In this document: positions 13,631 to 25,525 of the stretch, in pieces
Layout of the letters: each line of letters opens with the position of its first letter
Position numbering within the stretch: position 1 is the first letter of the stretch
Assembly (NCBI GenBank): GCA_023846275.1
Contig: CM043875.1
Span: 865,569 to 929,568 of the forward strand
Source of the DNA: Vanilla planifolia
Lineage: Eukaryota > Streptophyta > Magnoliopsida > Asparagales > Orchidaceae
Reading direction: 5' to 3'
Length of the DNA stretch: 64,000 nucleotides
The notes under the pieces: model-generated
Told to the model about the DNA's origin: nothing
Seen by the model: the letters and a program-made list of their open reading frames with translations, nothing else
Database searches by the model: none
Position numbers and translations under genes: made by a program

Positions 13631-14215
13631 CATTTGCACTTTCAAGATAACAATGTAGAGAAATTAAATTTAAATTGATAGAAGGATCTTTATCAGGTAA
13701 TGCATTTGATGATTCAATCAATCGTCCTATGTGTGTTCGATGAGTGTAAGATCATCTGACCAAGTGATATTAATGAATCATTTTTCAATCCCCTTTTGGA
13801 GCTTCTTTTTGATCAATAACATAATAGCTTTATCTAATAATAATTTGATTTTTTGAGGTGTATTTCAATAAAAAGTAAAAAATTGATCACTAAAGTTGGC
13901 TTCAACCAAATAGCCATAAAAATTCCAATAAACATCCAACAATTAATCTCAATCAGTCAAATAAGTAGTCATACCATTTGATGAGCTTTAATTAAAATTG
14001 AGCTAAAAAATTAAAATTTTGTCCGAAGGCTATCAGATTGTTTAATCATAAATTAAAATATAAGTTTTTTTTGCTATAAAATCATTTAATGGATAGTCTG
14101 ATTGTCATGAGATGGCTCATCGTCTCATTCAATAAATAAGTTATTAAATTAGAAGATCAATTTTGAATTAATTGAACATTCTATATAAAATATCATATCA
14201 TAAAAGTTTGAGTAT
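13631..14215 (+). repeat. Second copy of repeat segment Q (LTR-like)
   Basis: Direct repeat of about 9231-9825, recognisable over its whole length by shared blocks such as CAAGATAAC, TCCTATGTGTGT.CGATGAG, GATAATTTGAT-type and TTAGAAGATCAATTTTGAATT. The copies have diverged by substitutions and small indels. It may be the start of a second LTR of the same old element, with everything after about 14215 lost or unrecognisable. Confidence 0.65.
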
Positions 14216-14446
14216 CTTGATGTTGGTCTACTTGACCACAAACTTAATGTCATGCCTTGTCTAGCTGTTTTACCGATTGATATATAAAATAATATTATTA
14301 TATAAAATTAAAATATAAATGACACTTTAACACTTTTCAATAAGAAAGATGGTACAAATTGTTTTTCATTATTTTCATCACCAGACAGAACCATATGAGG
14401 ATATCAAAATCTCAAATTATCTTTGTTATCAACTTATAATATAAAC

Positions 14447-14489
14447 ATATGTGTGTGTGTGTGTGTGCGTGCATATGTGCATGTATGTT

Positions 14490-14523
<34 letters not shown>

Positions 14524-14685
14524 TACATATATATATGTATATATCTATGTATATATGTATATAGATATGTATATATGTATATATGTATGTATATATGTAT
14601 GTATATATGTATATATAATGTATGTATATGTATGTACATGTATGTATATGTGTATATATATATATATATAATGTATGTACATGTA

Positions 14686-14741
<56 letters not shown>

Positions 14742-14754
14742 GTATGTACATGTA

Positions 14755-14806
<52 letters not shown>
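14447..14806. repeat. Compound (TG)n/(TA)n microsatellite with higher-order units
   Basis: An alternating purine-pyrimidine tract: (GT)n to about 14522, then GTATATAT-type repeats, then long (TA)n runs. Within the right half the block AATGTATGT..ATGTATGTATATGTG recurs starting near 14618, 14670 and 14739, each time followed by a (TA)n run of different length. The ORFs seen here on both strands are products of the repeat and are not genes. Confidence 0.95.
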
Positions 14807-14807
<1 letters not shown>

Positions 14808-15563
14808 CAATAAATTGTGTATATCATGTCATCTAAATAATATATTATATAATAAATACATCTAATTCATACAAAACTCTAATAAGATATAATGCAAACA
14901 TGCTTACCACTTATAATCACTCTCATAACATAACAAACATTTCAACTCATATACCACTCTGATCTTTATTTAGATGCGCATTAATGATAAACTTGTGATA
15001 TAAGTAATGAACCTTTATAGTTTAATAAGTATATTATTGAATAAAAATAATATCATACTAATGAAACAAAATAATTATACAAATAATTAAAAAAGAACAA
15101 TATCAAATTATAATATCTATAAAAAAATAAACTAAAAACATGTAAATATGTGCATATAAATAATATATCCATTTCTCATGCATAAATATAAACATCATAT
15201 TTCTTTTATATAAACTTTTAAATTTTGTAGTAATATTTAATTAATTCCCTTTGATCTATTCCTTTACACCAAGGTTCTTTTTTTTTCTTATATGATGGAT
15301 ATCTTATCTCTACTACATATTGTATTTTATACAAATATAAACCTTCACTAATAAGCATATATATATATATATATATATTCATCATAACAAGCAATATACA
15401 TTAGTATAGATCCAAAGTCTATATTTGTCAAATCTTATACAAAATATTAGAACAAATCATATCATAATATGGTTATAAACATATTATCATTAAGCCCTAC
15501 ACAATAAAAATAACAAATGATATCATAATATATATAGTATCATATCATCATAACATGGTCCCA
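14807..15563. other. AT-rich spacer, no gene seen
   Basis: Nothing recognisable apart from an (AT)n run at about 15357-15379. It separates the microsatellite from the left edge of the first 2.7-kb-LTR gypsy element. Confidence 0.6.
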
Positions 15564-17083
15564 ACATCTCGATTCATCATTTATTTCTTTCCATTATTAG
15601 CCAATTGATATTGCTAAGTACATCGACAATAGATGACATCTCAAATCTAAAGTCATAGGCAATCTTAATTAATTTGTCATCTATCGATTGAGACAAGCAC
15701 TTCATCAATCTATTCTCAAGTGATTGCAAACTTCATTGTGCATTATTTCTTAACTAGAGTTTCTAAATCCTTATGAATCCACCCAACAAGTGAACTTTAG
15801 GATGAAGTTTGCTTATCAAATGTAGCAACTTCATGAGGTTATCAAAAAAAGGTTATTCTGATTTCTATTGTCGATTACAACATTGATCATCTCATTTGTC
15901 ATCTAGAATCACTAAGTGAAAAATCTCTCCATTTCAACAATAAGCACTTAGTTGTTTCTCTTTGACTTCACCAAAAAATATCTCTAAACTATATCAAGTG
16001 TTTGTACCCCTATGTAACTACTTCATTATGTATCTTCCAACACTACAAATGTGGCATTTGATCTATTAGTAGTCACAAAACTTTCCAATCAAACTAAAAC
16101 AAACTCAAGCTACAAAAGCAACAATAGTTGTCATTACTTGTCATGGAGTCTCTTCTTGTTTTAGCTCTTTACATAACTATTGGTCTTTCCTATTATTGTC
16201 CAATGCCTTTTCTTCTTGTATTTTATTCTTTTTCTCAATAAACATGACAAAATTGTTAATGTAATTAAAATTATATACAAGAAAAAGGCTTATCACAATT
16301 GTCATTGGGAAGTATAACCTTATTGTGCATTTCATCAATGTTTGCAACTCATCTAACTAAATTCATAATACTACCTATCCCAAATTCGATTTTATATTCC
16401 TACATAATCTTCTCTTAAATTTGCAGTAAACTATCATTTCTTCTATTTATTTCATAAGATAGAATTCCTCTCAAATAATGTCCTTAAACTTATTCCAAAA
16501 GATATCATACAACAATCCAATCCTTAATTAAGTATTCCACCAAATTCGGACATGGTGCGACAAGTTCAATTGGATGAATGAGATTTCCTCTAAGCATATC
16601 CATAAAGAGGAAAATAAATTTCCGATTAATACAAGTAGGTGTCTAGCTTCTCAACATTGACATCCCTATCATATGTCAACAAATCTGCCTTCATTTCCAC
16701 TTTGAATGGCATTAATCGATTGAATATCAAAGAGGCAATGCTTGAGCCATCCTTATCCTCATCATCCTCAATCATTAATCCAAGATATGAATAATTATGA
16801 CTTTCCGCTCTAGTTAGAGAACTTCTTCCTCTTAAGATAGATTCTTTAAGATGATTTCCATCAAAATATTGATTTGTCATAGTTGAGCAATTTATTACTC
16901 GAATTTCACTCCCTTAAACCACTAGAGACCATTCATCAATCTTCTATTTTGTGATAGTTAAGTAATTTATTACATTTTTGAATTTTACTCTCTTAAAGCA
17001 CTATAGACCCTTCATCAATCTTTTGTTTTCCATTATCCAATTATTCTATTTGTTTCATCCTTATTCCCACCATAATCAAAGCT

Positions 17084-17095
17084 GCTCTGATACTA
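17084..17095 (-). other. Primer binding site of gypsy copy A
   Basis: The minus strand reads TAGTATCAGAGC, matching 10 of 12 bases of the common plant tRNA-Met primer site TGGTATCAGAGC. It lies six bases from the LTR end. The same site is kept in copy B at 40780-40791. Confidence 0.8.
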
Positions 17096-17101
17096 AATAC
17101 A

Positions 17102-19811
17102 TGATCGTCAACAACATTAATCACTTTTTCAAATTGTAAACAACACTAACCTCTTCTTCAAATGATAGCCAAACATATCAAACCTTGTTACGCTAAACTT
17201 CAATAAGATTGCTAAAAGTAAATATAAACAACTCTAGGAACTTGCTAATGGCAAACTACACAAAACTATAATGAAAAATCTCCTTCTAACGTGAAAGGAC
17301 ATAGAGAGAGAGTTGTGACGACTATAGAGAATAATTAAATTCTTTTTTAAGTAAGATTTTTCATTAATTGTAGCAGATCCCCTTCTCGTTCCTCATTTAG
17401 GTTTATATACTCTTGCTTTAGGGGATAAAACAATTAAGTAAATGCCATACAAATATTTCTTATACTCAACTAATAATTAATGATGATTTAGACAAGTCTC
17501 AAACTCATTAAGCCAAAACAAAAGCTAGTCCTGAGACCAAATCGATTACTAGGGAAGGCCCTCGAGTCTAGGCTAAGGTCCTCAAGGGTTATATTACTCA
17601 ATCCTCTTGATTGACTAGAAGGCTTTGATACCTTTGGATCTCAAGGATACCCTTCTTCTCAACCTAGCATGATCTCTTGCAATGGGTTCAAAGAAAGGTC
17701 CAAAACTAGTCTAAAGTGTCATAAGGAAACCCTGAGAGGAATTGATAAGCACTTGTGAGGATATTGATTGATTTCTAATCAATAACATACCTAAATTAAT
17801 TGTCTAATTGAAATATACATTTTAAAAGAGACTTCTTGAAGCTTTTAAGTATTATTTGGTACAAATATAAAATTCATGACAATTTATAACCCCCAAACAA
17901 ATGGTCAAACATAATATATAAATATTTAAGAAACCTATTGCATTGCCTTGTTAAAGAACACTTACATAAGCAGGACCCACTTTACTAAGATAAAAATTTA
18001 CATTTAATAACTTAATAAATAAAAATATTTATATTATCTCCTCTAAAATTATGCATGGCTACCAACCAAAGAAAATTGTTGATCTCATTCCCTTACTACA
18101 CCAACCTCTAAGATAATCATCAACACAACATATTAGGTCCCAACACGAAATTGGAAAACATCTTCAAACAACACATACAATTTTATACTTGCAATGTGAA
18201 CAAGCAAGCACATGCATTTGCCATGAAGACCAACACATGGAACAACATCAGTCGGCTCAAACGTTTACAAAAAATTAGGAACAAATGGATGTGTCAAAGA
18301 TCTAACCCCTAAATGTGACATTGAACTAACTTTCAATATCTTTAAAACGATTGCTTATTAGGAACAAACAATATCAAATGATCCCTATAAAACTCAACCC
18401 TATTAAATAAGTGATTCCACAATAGAGTGCCCCTTATCGCACATAGAAAGCAAAAGCAAATTGAGTTCATGCACAATAATTGAGTAACATTTTTGAGGAA
18501 CCAAGACTATCAATGATACTTCATCAATTGAAAATTCTCACATCCATCAAAAGATTCAAAATATCTACATTTAAGTTACCCTCTCTCTCTCTCCCCCTAC
18601 CCCTTCCCAACCCTTCACCTAGCCCCTATTAGAATATTAATGTACCCAAACATACTACTTGAAGTTTTCCAAATCCTTAGAGGATTAGTTAAGACACCAA
18701 TTTTAGCTCTTAGCAATGAATATCAACCTCAAATACAATCTTTATGCCTGACTAATAATTCATCAATAAAGCCCATTAAAGATCAATCCAAGAAATTATT
18801 TTAATAAATTCCAGAACATCCATAGCACTATGAATTCACCTCTTGTATTACCCGACATGACTGCAATATTCTTCGGATCACAATTCATAATATTACTCCA
18901 AGTTTATAGCATTGAATAACCACAACACAACTACAACTTATTGTAGTATGACTACAAACAATCACAACATAATTCTAACTACCATGACTTGCTACCCAAA
19001 CAAAATTACACACCTCACATGTCCAAACAACACAACACACGAGAACACCACCAACTTATCATTGCTCCCTACTACTCAAACTAGCTTTTTCTTGTCAACC
19101 TTATTCCTCTTAAATTGGCATTCACTTCGAATCTTAATATATGATTTTGACAATTAATTTAGGTTAGCAAGTACTTTTAACAAGTTATAATTGACAAACA
19201 ATATATTATAAGTTAACCCTCAAACATCTAAGTCATATTTTGAATGAAAATTTACTTCTTCTATTGAAAGCTTAAGGCCGCCTTCAGAGAATCAAATGAA
19301 AAGTTACAAGAAACAATAATATTCTACTTTATAGTTACCTCAACTTTGCCACCTCCACCCTCTTTCTAACATTTTTTGTTCCATGACTACATTCTTGCCT
19401 TAGGCACCACAACCAAGTCCCCAACATTTTTTGCTCCAAGGATACTCAAGTACCTCAAGCATCACCACCTAGTTCAAAACTATCTTTATGTTAGTACCTA
19501 ATCCCTACAAATTGTTGAATGATTAAAAAACCTATTCTCATCCAAATCATTTTCCTGATAACCTCAAGTATTAAATTGGAAGTAGCCTAGTTATGAGTAA
19601 TTTCTTAGTTAGCACAAATCTCATAACCCATTTAGGTTAATGCTTAATGCTCTTACACACATGTATCACTAAATCTCACATCAACTTACAATAATATTTT
19701 GGAAATAAGTATTCTAGATCAATATTATATGTTGTTGAATTTGAGAAAGAAAACTAATAGTTTTTCACTTATTAAAGATACAAGAGATTTTATACCCACA
19801 ATAATGAATCA
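17102..19811 (-). repeat. 5' LTR of gypsy copy A
   Basis: On the plus strand the segment begins TGATCGTC and ends GAATCA, giving 4-base inverted ends (TGAT/ATCA) next to the primer site. The equivalent segment in copy B is 40798-43511, so the two are almost equal in length (2710 and 2714). A promoter TATA (minus strand GTATATAAAC, at 17401-17410) lies about 300 bases from the primer-site end, a sensible distance for R plus U5. Sequence outside the right end differs between the copies, which supports this boundary. Confidence 0.7.
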
Positions 19812-22800
19812 TTTTGAGAAGATAAAAAAAGCATTCAAATAATATTAAATATAATAAAAAATATCAACAATTTTTAGACATATAAAATGAAATACAACTT
19901 AGTGAAGTCTAATTTCCTGAAATTATAGAATAAAACTTAACTCATACACGTTCATGAATGCATTGCAGATTATAATTGATTTCAGAGAAGTGTATGCATG
20001 ATCTCTGTTAGTTTTGCATATTTAAGCTAATTCAAACAGAAGCATTTAGCATGTTTTCACTGATAGGCAAATAATTCTTGGTGTAAAACTCAAAATCAAA
20101 ATTTAGAGAAATTTTTTATTTGATAACATAATCATATCATCTAAATAACATTTAAGAATCATTAAATTTAAATAATATTTAAAAATTCATAATCTTGATA
20201 ATAAAAATAAAAAGATATTCAAATAATAAAACTTATTCACAAAACTTAACTTGGGCACATGATCTCTAGGTTTCATATAATCAATTTCAAGCAACATAAA
20301 GTTAGCATAACATAGTTTTGAATACTCCATGTTTATGCTCTTAGTAAGCATTAAAAATCAAATCAAGTATATCTATCCATACATGATGAAGCTGACATTT
20401 TCAAGATTGAGCTACAAATATAATGTACTATATGCCTCAGCTAAGATCATTCAAGTCTAAGAAAAAATATTTTGAGATAATTCATTCTGTGTTGTGTTTT
20501 CAACCTTGCCTCAATCATTATTGATGAACATGGTACTTTGAAAGAACAAAAATCTGAAATGGAAAATATAAAACTTCATGTACAATATCAAATGCTAAAT
20601 GAACTTAACCATGTAGTTTAGGCAGTAGCAGATGCTAAAGTTTGCATAGACAATAATTCAAGAACAGGAGATGGAAACATTGAACCCTATCTTAAGTTAC
20701 AAAAACAGCTTGCTCAGAACATGAAACATATGGAAAGAAACTATCATTTATCTTAATGCATGCAGTATCTCAGTAAGTTGAATGGTTGGCATTTTTCCTC
20801 AAAAATAAATCAAAGTTGAAGTGCATGTTGAGAGAATTCCAGATGAATATTGCACAGTGACACAACACCTCCAGGTTTTGCTCTATCAGATTCAAAAATA
20901 GGGTTGAGCATGCTCCTCAAAAGTATGGGGTCATGAATTGAAATTTTATGCTCTATGCTGAATCTGTGGTCTATTGAACTGCAACCAAAGTTTTCCACTA
21001 GAAGTTTAAGGGTAAATTTTGTCTGGATTAAAGGAATTTCAATTTGAAATTTGAATTAAAACTACAACTCCCATTGTTTAGGTCAAATTTCATTTTTGCA
21101 AAATAAAAAATCATTGTTTGGTAAATTTATTTAATATAAATAAAAAGTAATTTAAAATGGAGAGACAGAGCAATGTAGGAGAAAAGATGAATGAACATTG
21201 AAAGGACAAATCAAATCAGTTTTCACACCATGAAAAAAAAAAAGCATGCTTCCTTAAAAAGATTGCTCACCTTCCAAAGAAGATCCCTAGATCTTCAAAG
21301 CATGACAAGTTCAAAATGTCCAACCCTTTATCAATTCATGCCACTAAATATTGCTTGTCACAAGTATAAGATCTAATGAGACTATTGGGGTGCAAAAAGA
21401 ATAATTTCACATTAGATATTCACTAGTTAAGGCTTATGATTTGATAGATATGTATTTTGCATCGGATCCAACTTGAACCCCTATAATATTACTCACTTAA
21501 CAAGATTAGTTAATAAGTACACGCCTTTTTAAAAAAAATAGATATATCTTAAAAATAATAGGTGAAATAATAAAATCATCTTATACGTTTTAGATTTTAT
21601 TCCAACCCTCCCTTTATGCCTCTCTCACCCCAACTCATTTCATAGGGGTGTGCCCATATATATTATCTCTCTTTTGGATCTAAACAAACTCTTTTCTTAT
21701 TGTTGAACTTATTAGAACCGTTAAAAAATTAAGGATGAAGTAAACGTGAGTATTTTTCTTAGGATAACTTCTTTTTTTTTCCCTTACTTTCTATGCCAAA
21801 ACACTCAAAAACAACTCCTACACATTCTCTACCACTATTGTTCAATGAGAACATCTCCCTCAAGGTTTCGCGTAAATAATAGAACACTTAAGTGTTCATA
21901 TTGTGAAAAAGTCAAACTCATAATTTTTAATACACAATCTTAATCACGGTATTTCATGCTAATACACTTGAGAGTACAATATCTCATTTTATCCTTTTAA
22001 ACCCAACAACAAATTACAAGGACATTCTCTTACTCTTTTTAGTTGTAGCAAAAGTGATCCCTAAAACTTTTTGCCATGTCCATGAATGAATTCCATTATG
22101 GCAATATATCCCTGCACAAATTATCTCTAGAAGTTATAGATCATGCTTGTATTAGTAATGTAAAAAACTCATTGGGTTTCGTAATTCAACCCATTCAGTT
22201 ATGGAGTGAGAAAAACATTGAGATTTAGAAGATATTTTACAAGAACACAACAAGGATTGAACACAAGGAATGATAAAATCAACTTTCTATAGCAACTAAT
22301 ACCAAATCTATAAATGTTTCTAGAAAGAATGGCACATTCATGCTGATACACACTAGTAAGCTTTTGACCAACATTAAGCATTGCACCAAATTATCTAATA
22401 ATTGATAGGATGATCTCAAACTATATAACTAAATATAAACAAAATATGTTAATTAGAACCCACAATGAATAGTCTAAGAATTTTTAAGATACTTAAACAA
22501 AATGTTCATACTTGATAAAATGTCAACCACAGACCCCAATTTTAGTCTTTGGTTGATATTCCCGACCAAATGACATGAAAGCAAAGGTTCCAAATTGGCT
22601 CAAGCAAAGAAACTACAGCTTCCATGGAACTTCTAACCTTTCTTTTTTCTCCTACCACAATGTGTATTTTTTTTGGGGTTAATGTGCACCTTGTATGTCG
22701 AGTAAGATTCATCGAGTAACTAAAGAGAAGTTGAGAAATTGTTTTGCCAACCAATGTGTTCGTTGTTTGCAAAATCAATGCTTCTTTTCAAAAGGATTTA

Positions 22801-23676
22801 TAAGAAAAGGAAAAGTAACTCGATGTGGAAGAAGTTTAGGACCTTAAATACAAAATATTACTATTTAACTGGTCTTGAAAAGCTGCAGTTTTCATCATGA
22901 CATAATTCTGAAAAAGAAATTATTTTCCTTTGGATCCCATAATTAGAATATTTGAGCATGCTAATGTTTAATGTTTTATTTGCACTCTTAAGTTCAGAAC
23001 AGGTTTGAACATTGTGATTTCAGGCCCACCTGTAGCCCATTGTGCCACATATTCTAACAAAGTCATTGCTCCTCCATGAAAGTGGGATATCCAAGTCATG
23101 CTCAATTGAGGATCACACAAACTTCAGTCCATGCAAAAAACCTTCGCAATTGAAAAAAAGTACTAAATATTTCAGCACAGTTTGCCACAGTAGAAAATAA
23201 TCTCTCACATATATAACACCTTCTATTGGATGAAAAATCAATCTACCCAGCAAGGCACCACAAAATACACAACTACTGATGCAGCAAACCAATCCCTATT
23301 GGAAATACATCTCTAGGTACCATTGAAAGGAATAGATTCAGCCAAACAAAAGATTTGAATTCATCAAACAAATTCTTCTTACTGATACAAGGACAATATT
23401 GTATAATGGATCTCGTAACAGTGCACCTTCTAAATGACTGCACACATTATACAATTATTAATGGAAATAAAATACAAGATAAACCGTATGATACTAGAAA
23501 CATAAGTAGCTAGCTATTGTTACAATTCAAATATTGAATCACCAAGAAAAATGATCTAAATGTTATTAAAACTAGTGCCACTCAACCTTCAAGGCTAAAT
23601 AAATGTTTAGACTTAAAAGAAAACCTCTTTTCATCATAGTAAGCTCAAAAGAAGCTCTCATATCAGTTGTCGTCTT
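19812..23676. other. Intergenic region without a recognised gene
   Basis: Mixed AT-rich DNA with no domain I can name. One coding-like fragment (20518-20754) is listed separately. Short ORFs at 20.8, 21.2, 21.7, 22.2 and 22.5 kb show no family motif. The last few hundred bases before 23676 would contain the 3' UTR of the acyltransferase gene, which is on the minus strand. Confidence 0.5.
20518..20754 (+). pseudogene. Coding-like fragment of unknown family, one stop
   Basis: Frame ATT ATT GAT GAA ... runs about 78 codons with a single internal TAG at 20618-20620. The translation has normal protein composition and a heptad-like, Glu/Lys/Gln-rich character (LKEQKSEMENIKLHVQYQM; then VADAKVCIDNNSRTGDG; then LKLQKQLAQNMKHMERNYHL) before a TAA. 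It looks like a fragment of a coiled-coil protein, as a broken exon or processed copy. I do not recognise the parent gene, and no matching exons were found nearby. Confidence 0.35.
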
Positions 23677-24720
23677 TCATATCCATTGCTGAGATTCGAC
23701 CAACAAAGCATTTAGCATGATGTGAAGAGCTGCCTCATAAATGATCTTGTCGTAGTGCATTCCATCACTTGTGCACTGATTTCCACACCTCTGGGTCAAT
23801 GAACCGATATCCAACAACATGAATGGTCCACCAGATTGCATCAACATCCCACTGCCATCAACCTCGTGACCATAAGCCTCTGACACCATCCTATTCATCT
23901 TTTCCTTCTTTTCTTCGGTGTTAAGCATAGAATTCACCAGTGTAGGCATCCCAAGCCAAAACATATGTGGTGGTTGCATAGCTAGCCCTGATGACAACGG
24001 GGAAGCCAGTGCCGCCCCCGAACTTCGAACAGAAGCTAAAGCACCACCATATTCCGATGCATTGTTAATATGGAGCATGTGCCAAAGGCCAGACCCGGCA
24101 ACAAGAATCTCAGGAAATCTGGGGCCGCCACGGATCTGCCGAAGCACTGAGGTGAGGTTGGACTCAAACGGGGACCACAAGAAATCCAACTTCATACCGT
24201 ACTCGGGGATCATATTCTTATAATCGCTGTGCCGGCGGAAGAGATCCCCTTCTACAGCCTCCATGGCAGAGCTGTCCAAGAAAAGGCCGAGAAACGCAAG
24301 CACAAAGAGCCGAGCTTGCGAATCACCTGCAACAAGGACCCACGAGCCATTGAGAAGAACGCCGGCGTCATCTCGGGATATCTTCTGGAAACCGCAATCC
24401 ACGACTCGCGATAGGGTTGGGGCCCAGTCAAAGGAGGATGGGGCATCCGGCGGGAAGAAGGAGACATCGTGCAGGAGAGAGATGCAAGAAGGCGATCGAA
24501 AGGGGAGTTTGGGAGCTTTTGATGGAGACAGGGAGGAGAGCAGAAACTGCGAAGCGGCGGGGAAATAGGGCGCGAGATGGACGCCGATGGCGAGAGTGAT
24601 AAAGAGCGCGCCGCTGAAGAAGAGCATCTTGTTGCGGCTAAGATGCCATCCAGCCATGCCCATGGGAACGAAGAGGACGACACAGGCGGCAAGCACGCCC
24701 AGCTGTGCAGCCGCCACCAT
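23677..24720 (-). CDS. AXY9-like PMR5/Cas1p-type SGNH acyltransferase
   Basis: Single-exon gene, 347 aa from the chosen start. The family is TBL-related and membrane anchored in the Golgi; AXY9 is needed for O-acetylation of xyloglucan and xylan in Arabidopsis, probably by helping supply acetyl groups. Visible here: two N-terminal hydrophobic segments (about 6-21 and 32-52) around the typical GWHLSRNKMLFFSGALF block, the GDS nucleophile motif (VAGDSQARL, about 130-138), a GSGLWHMLH block (about 209-217) and the C-terminal DGMHYD motif (about 319-324) supplying the other catalytic residues. I chose the start at 24720 (MVAAAQLGVL) because it opens the first membrane segment; the frame stays open to 24876, adding 52 Arg-rich residues. 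The 5' half is very GC-rich. A TATA-like stretch lies near 24963-24980, about 250 bases upstream. The exact subfamily (AXY9) is from memory of family motifs. Confidence 0.85.
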   Translation of the reverse strand: MVAAAQLGVLAACVVLFVPMGMAGWHLSRNKMLFFSGALFITLAIGVHLAPYFPAASQFLLSSLSPSKAPKLPFRSPSCISLLHDVSFFPPDAPSSFDWAPTLSRVVDCGFQKISRDDAGVLLNGSWVLVAGDSQARLFVLAFLGLFLDSSAMEAVEGDLFRRHSDYKNMIPEYGMKLDFLWSPFESNLTSVLRQIRGGPRFPEILVAGSGLWHMLHINNASEYGGALASVRSSGAALASPLSSGLAMQPPHMFWLGMPTLVNSMLNTEEKKEKMNRMVSEAYGHEVDGSGMLMQSGGPFMLLDIGSLTQRCGNQCTSDGMHYDKIIYEAALHIMLNALLVESQQWI

Positions 24721-25234
24721 GGATCTACGCCCGCCGTCAGATCGCCGACGGGTCCATCGATGCAGACGTACCACAGCGGAACGTAAATTGGCAAGACGGA
24801 TCGGGAAGTGGCGCACTTGAAAGCCAAAGGGTTGGGCAGAAGAGAATGGACGGTAGAAGGCGGCGCGATGAAGCAAGAGCGGTGACGAGAGCCCATCACC
24901 CGTGATGGCGACCGCAGAACATAAACCAATGCCAATTTTTTATCAATCCCCAGTAAAAGTACATATAAAATTTATAAATTTTCATTTTTATTGTAAACTT
25001 TATTTTTTTCATTTTCGATTACAATTACAATTGTAAAATATAATTACAAATCAAAATACCACCTACACATAAATAATTAATAATAAATTCTATTTATCAT
25101 AATATAAAATGACAAAAATGCATAATATTTGTAATTTTGTAAAATCTTAGTTTTATCTTACAAAATGTAGAACAGAGAGACTCATAATGATATGATTCCG
25201 ACTATACTGGAGGCTATTGTTTTGATCATGACTA

Positions 25235-25525
25235 AACTCCACTATTTTCAGGCGATCGATCCAGATTGATGCTACCAACGCCTTGCACGAAATCATGCAG
25301 CTAGTTGGCTGCCCCAAAGAGGGGAGTGTGTCCTCTGACGCCCTTCTCTTTGCAAAGAGTATGACTACTCTACGTTTTTCACGTATTAGGCGGGAGGGTA
25401 ATGCCCCGACCGATTGGATTGCCAAATCGGCATGTTCGGCGGATTTTGTATGGGACAGGAGTATGCCCCTGCCAAATCCATTGTGTAATCTTTTGAGGAC
25501 TAATTTTGTTTTTGAGCCACCATGA
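25235..25525 (+). pseudogene. RNase H-like domain fragment (LINE-type)
   Basis: The plus-strand frame ending at 25525 encodes the C-terminal part of the RNase H-like domain common in plant non-LTR retrotransposons and their domesticated relatives. Visible are ALHEIMQLVGC, a central SSDALLFAKSMTTL block, RFSRIRREGNAPTDWIAKSA (matching the usual ...VRREGN..ADWLAK... wording) and the closing PLPNPLCNLL. The N-terminal catalytic part is missing or out of frame, so this is a fragment rather than a working gene. It lies about 350 bases beyond the promoter side of the acyltransferase gene, in opposite orientation. Confidence 0.55.

Larger units (their letters stand above)
15564..19811 (-). mobile_element. 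Partial Ty3/gypsy retrotransposon, copy A (5' LTR, PBS, gag)
   Basis: Read on the minus strand, this is a 5' LTR (19811 to 17102), a primer binding site, and a worn leader/gag region that ends abruptly at 15564. Nearly the whole length is repeated at 39282-43511 in the same orientation (copy B), where the element continues into reverse transcriptase; copy A is therefore cut off inside the gag/protease region. The largest open frame left is an 84-residue gag-like ORF at 16880-16626 (starts MTNQYFDGNHLK). Gag-like wording around a WNKFKDII...EEFY block (about 16.5 kb) is clearer in copy B. No 3' LTR is visible. Confidence 0.85.

Noticed and set aside
9231-14215. The Q repeats as a clean LTR pair of the gypsy pol element between them
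   Set aside because: No polypurine tract precedes the second Q, the first Q is not directly followed by a primer site, and P does not fit; left as an open model rather than a call.
14423-14865. Several overlapping ORFs on both strands rich in Tyr, Ile, Val, Cys and His
   Set aside because: They are translations of the TG/TA microsatellite; composition and overlap in all frames show no real protein.
18912-19157. ORF rich in Asn and Thr, with a relative at 42653-42889
   Set aside because: Both copies lie in the U3 part of homologous LTRs; similarity comes from the repeat, and the composition is not that of a protein.
24229-24935. Several ORFs on both strands over the 5' part of the acyltransferase gene
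   Set aside because: Shadows of GC-rich coding sequence; only the 23677-24720 frame holds the GDS and DxxH motifs.
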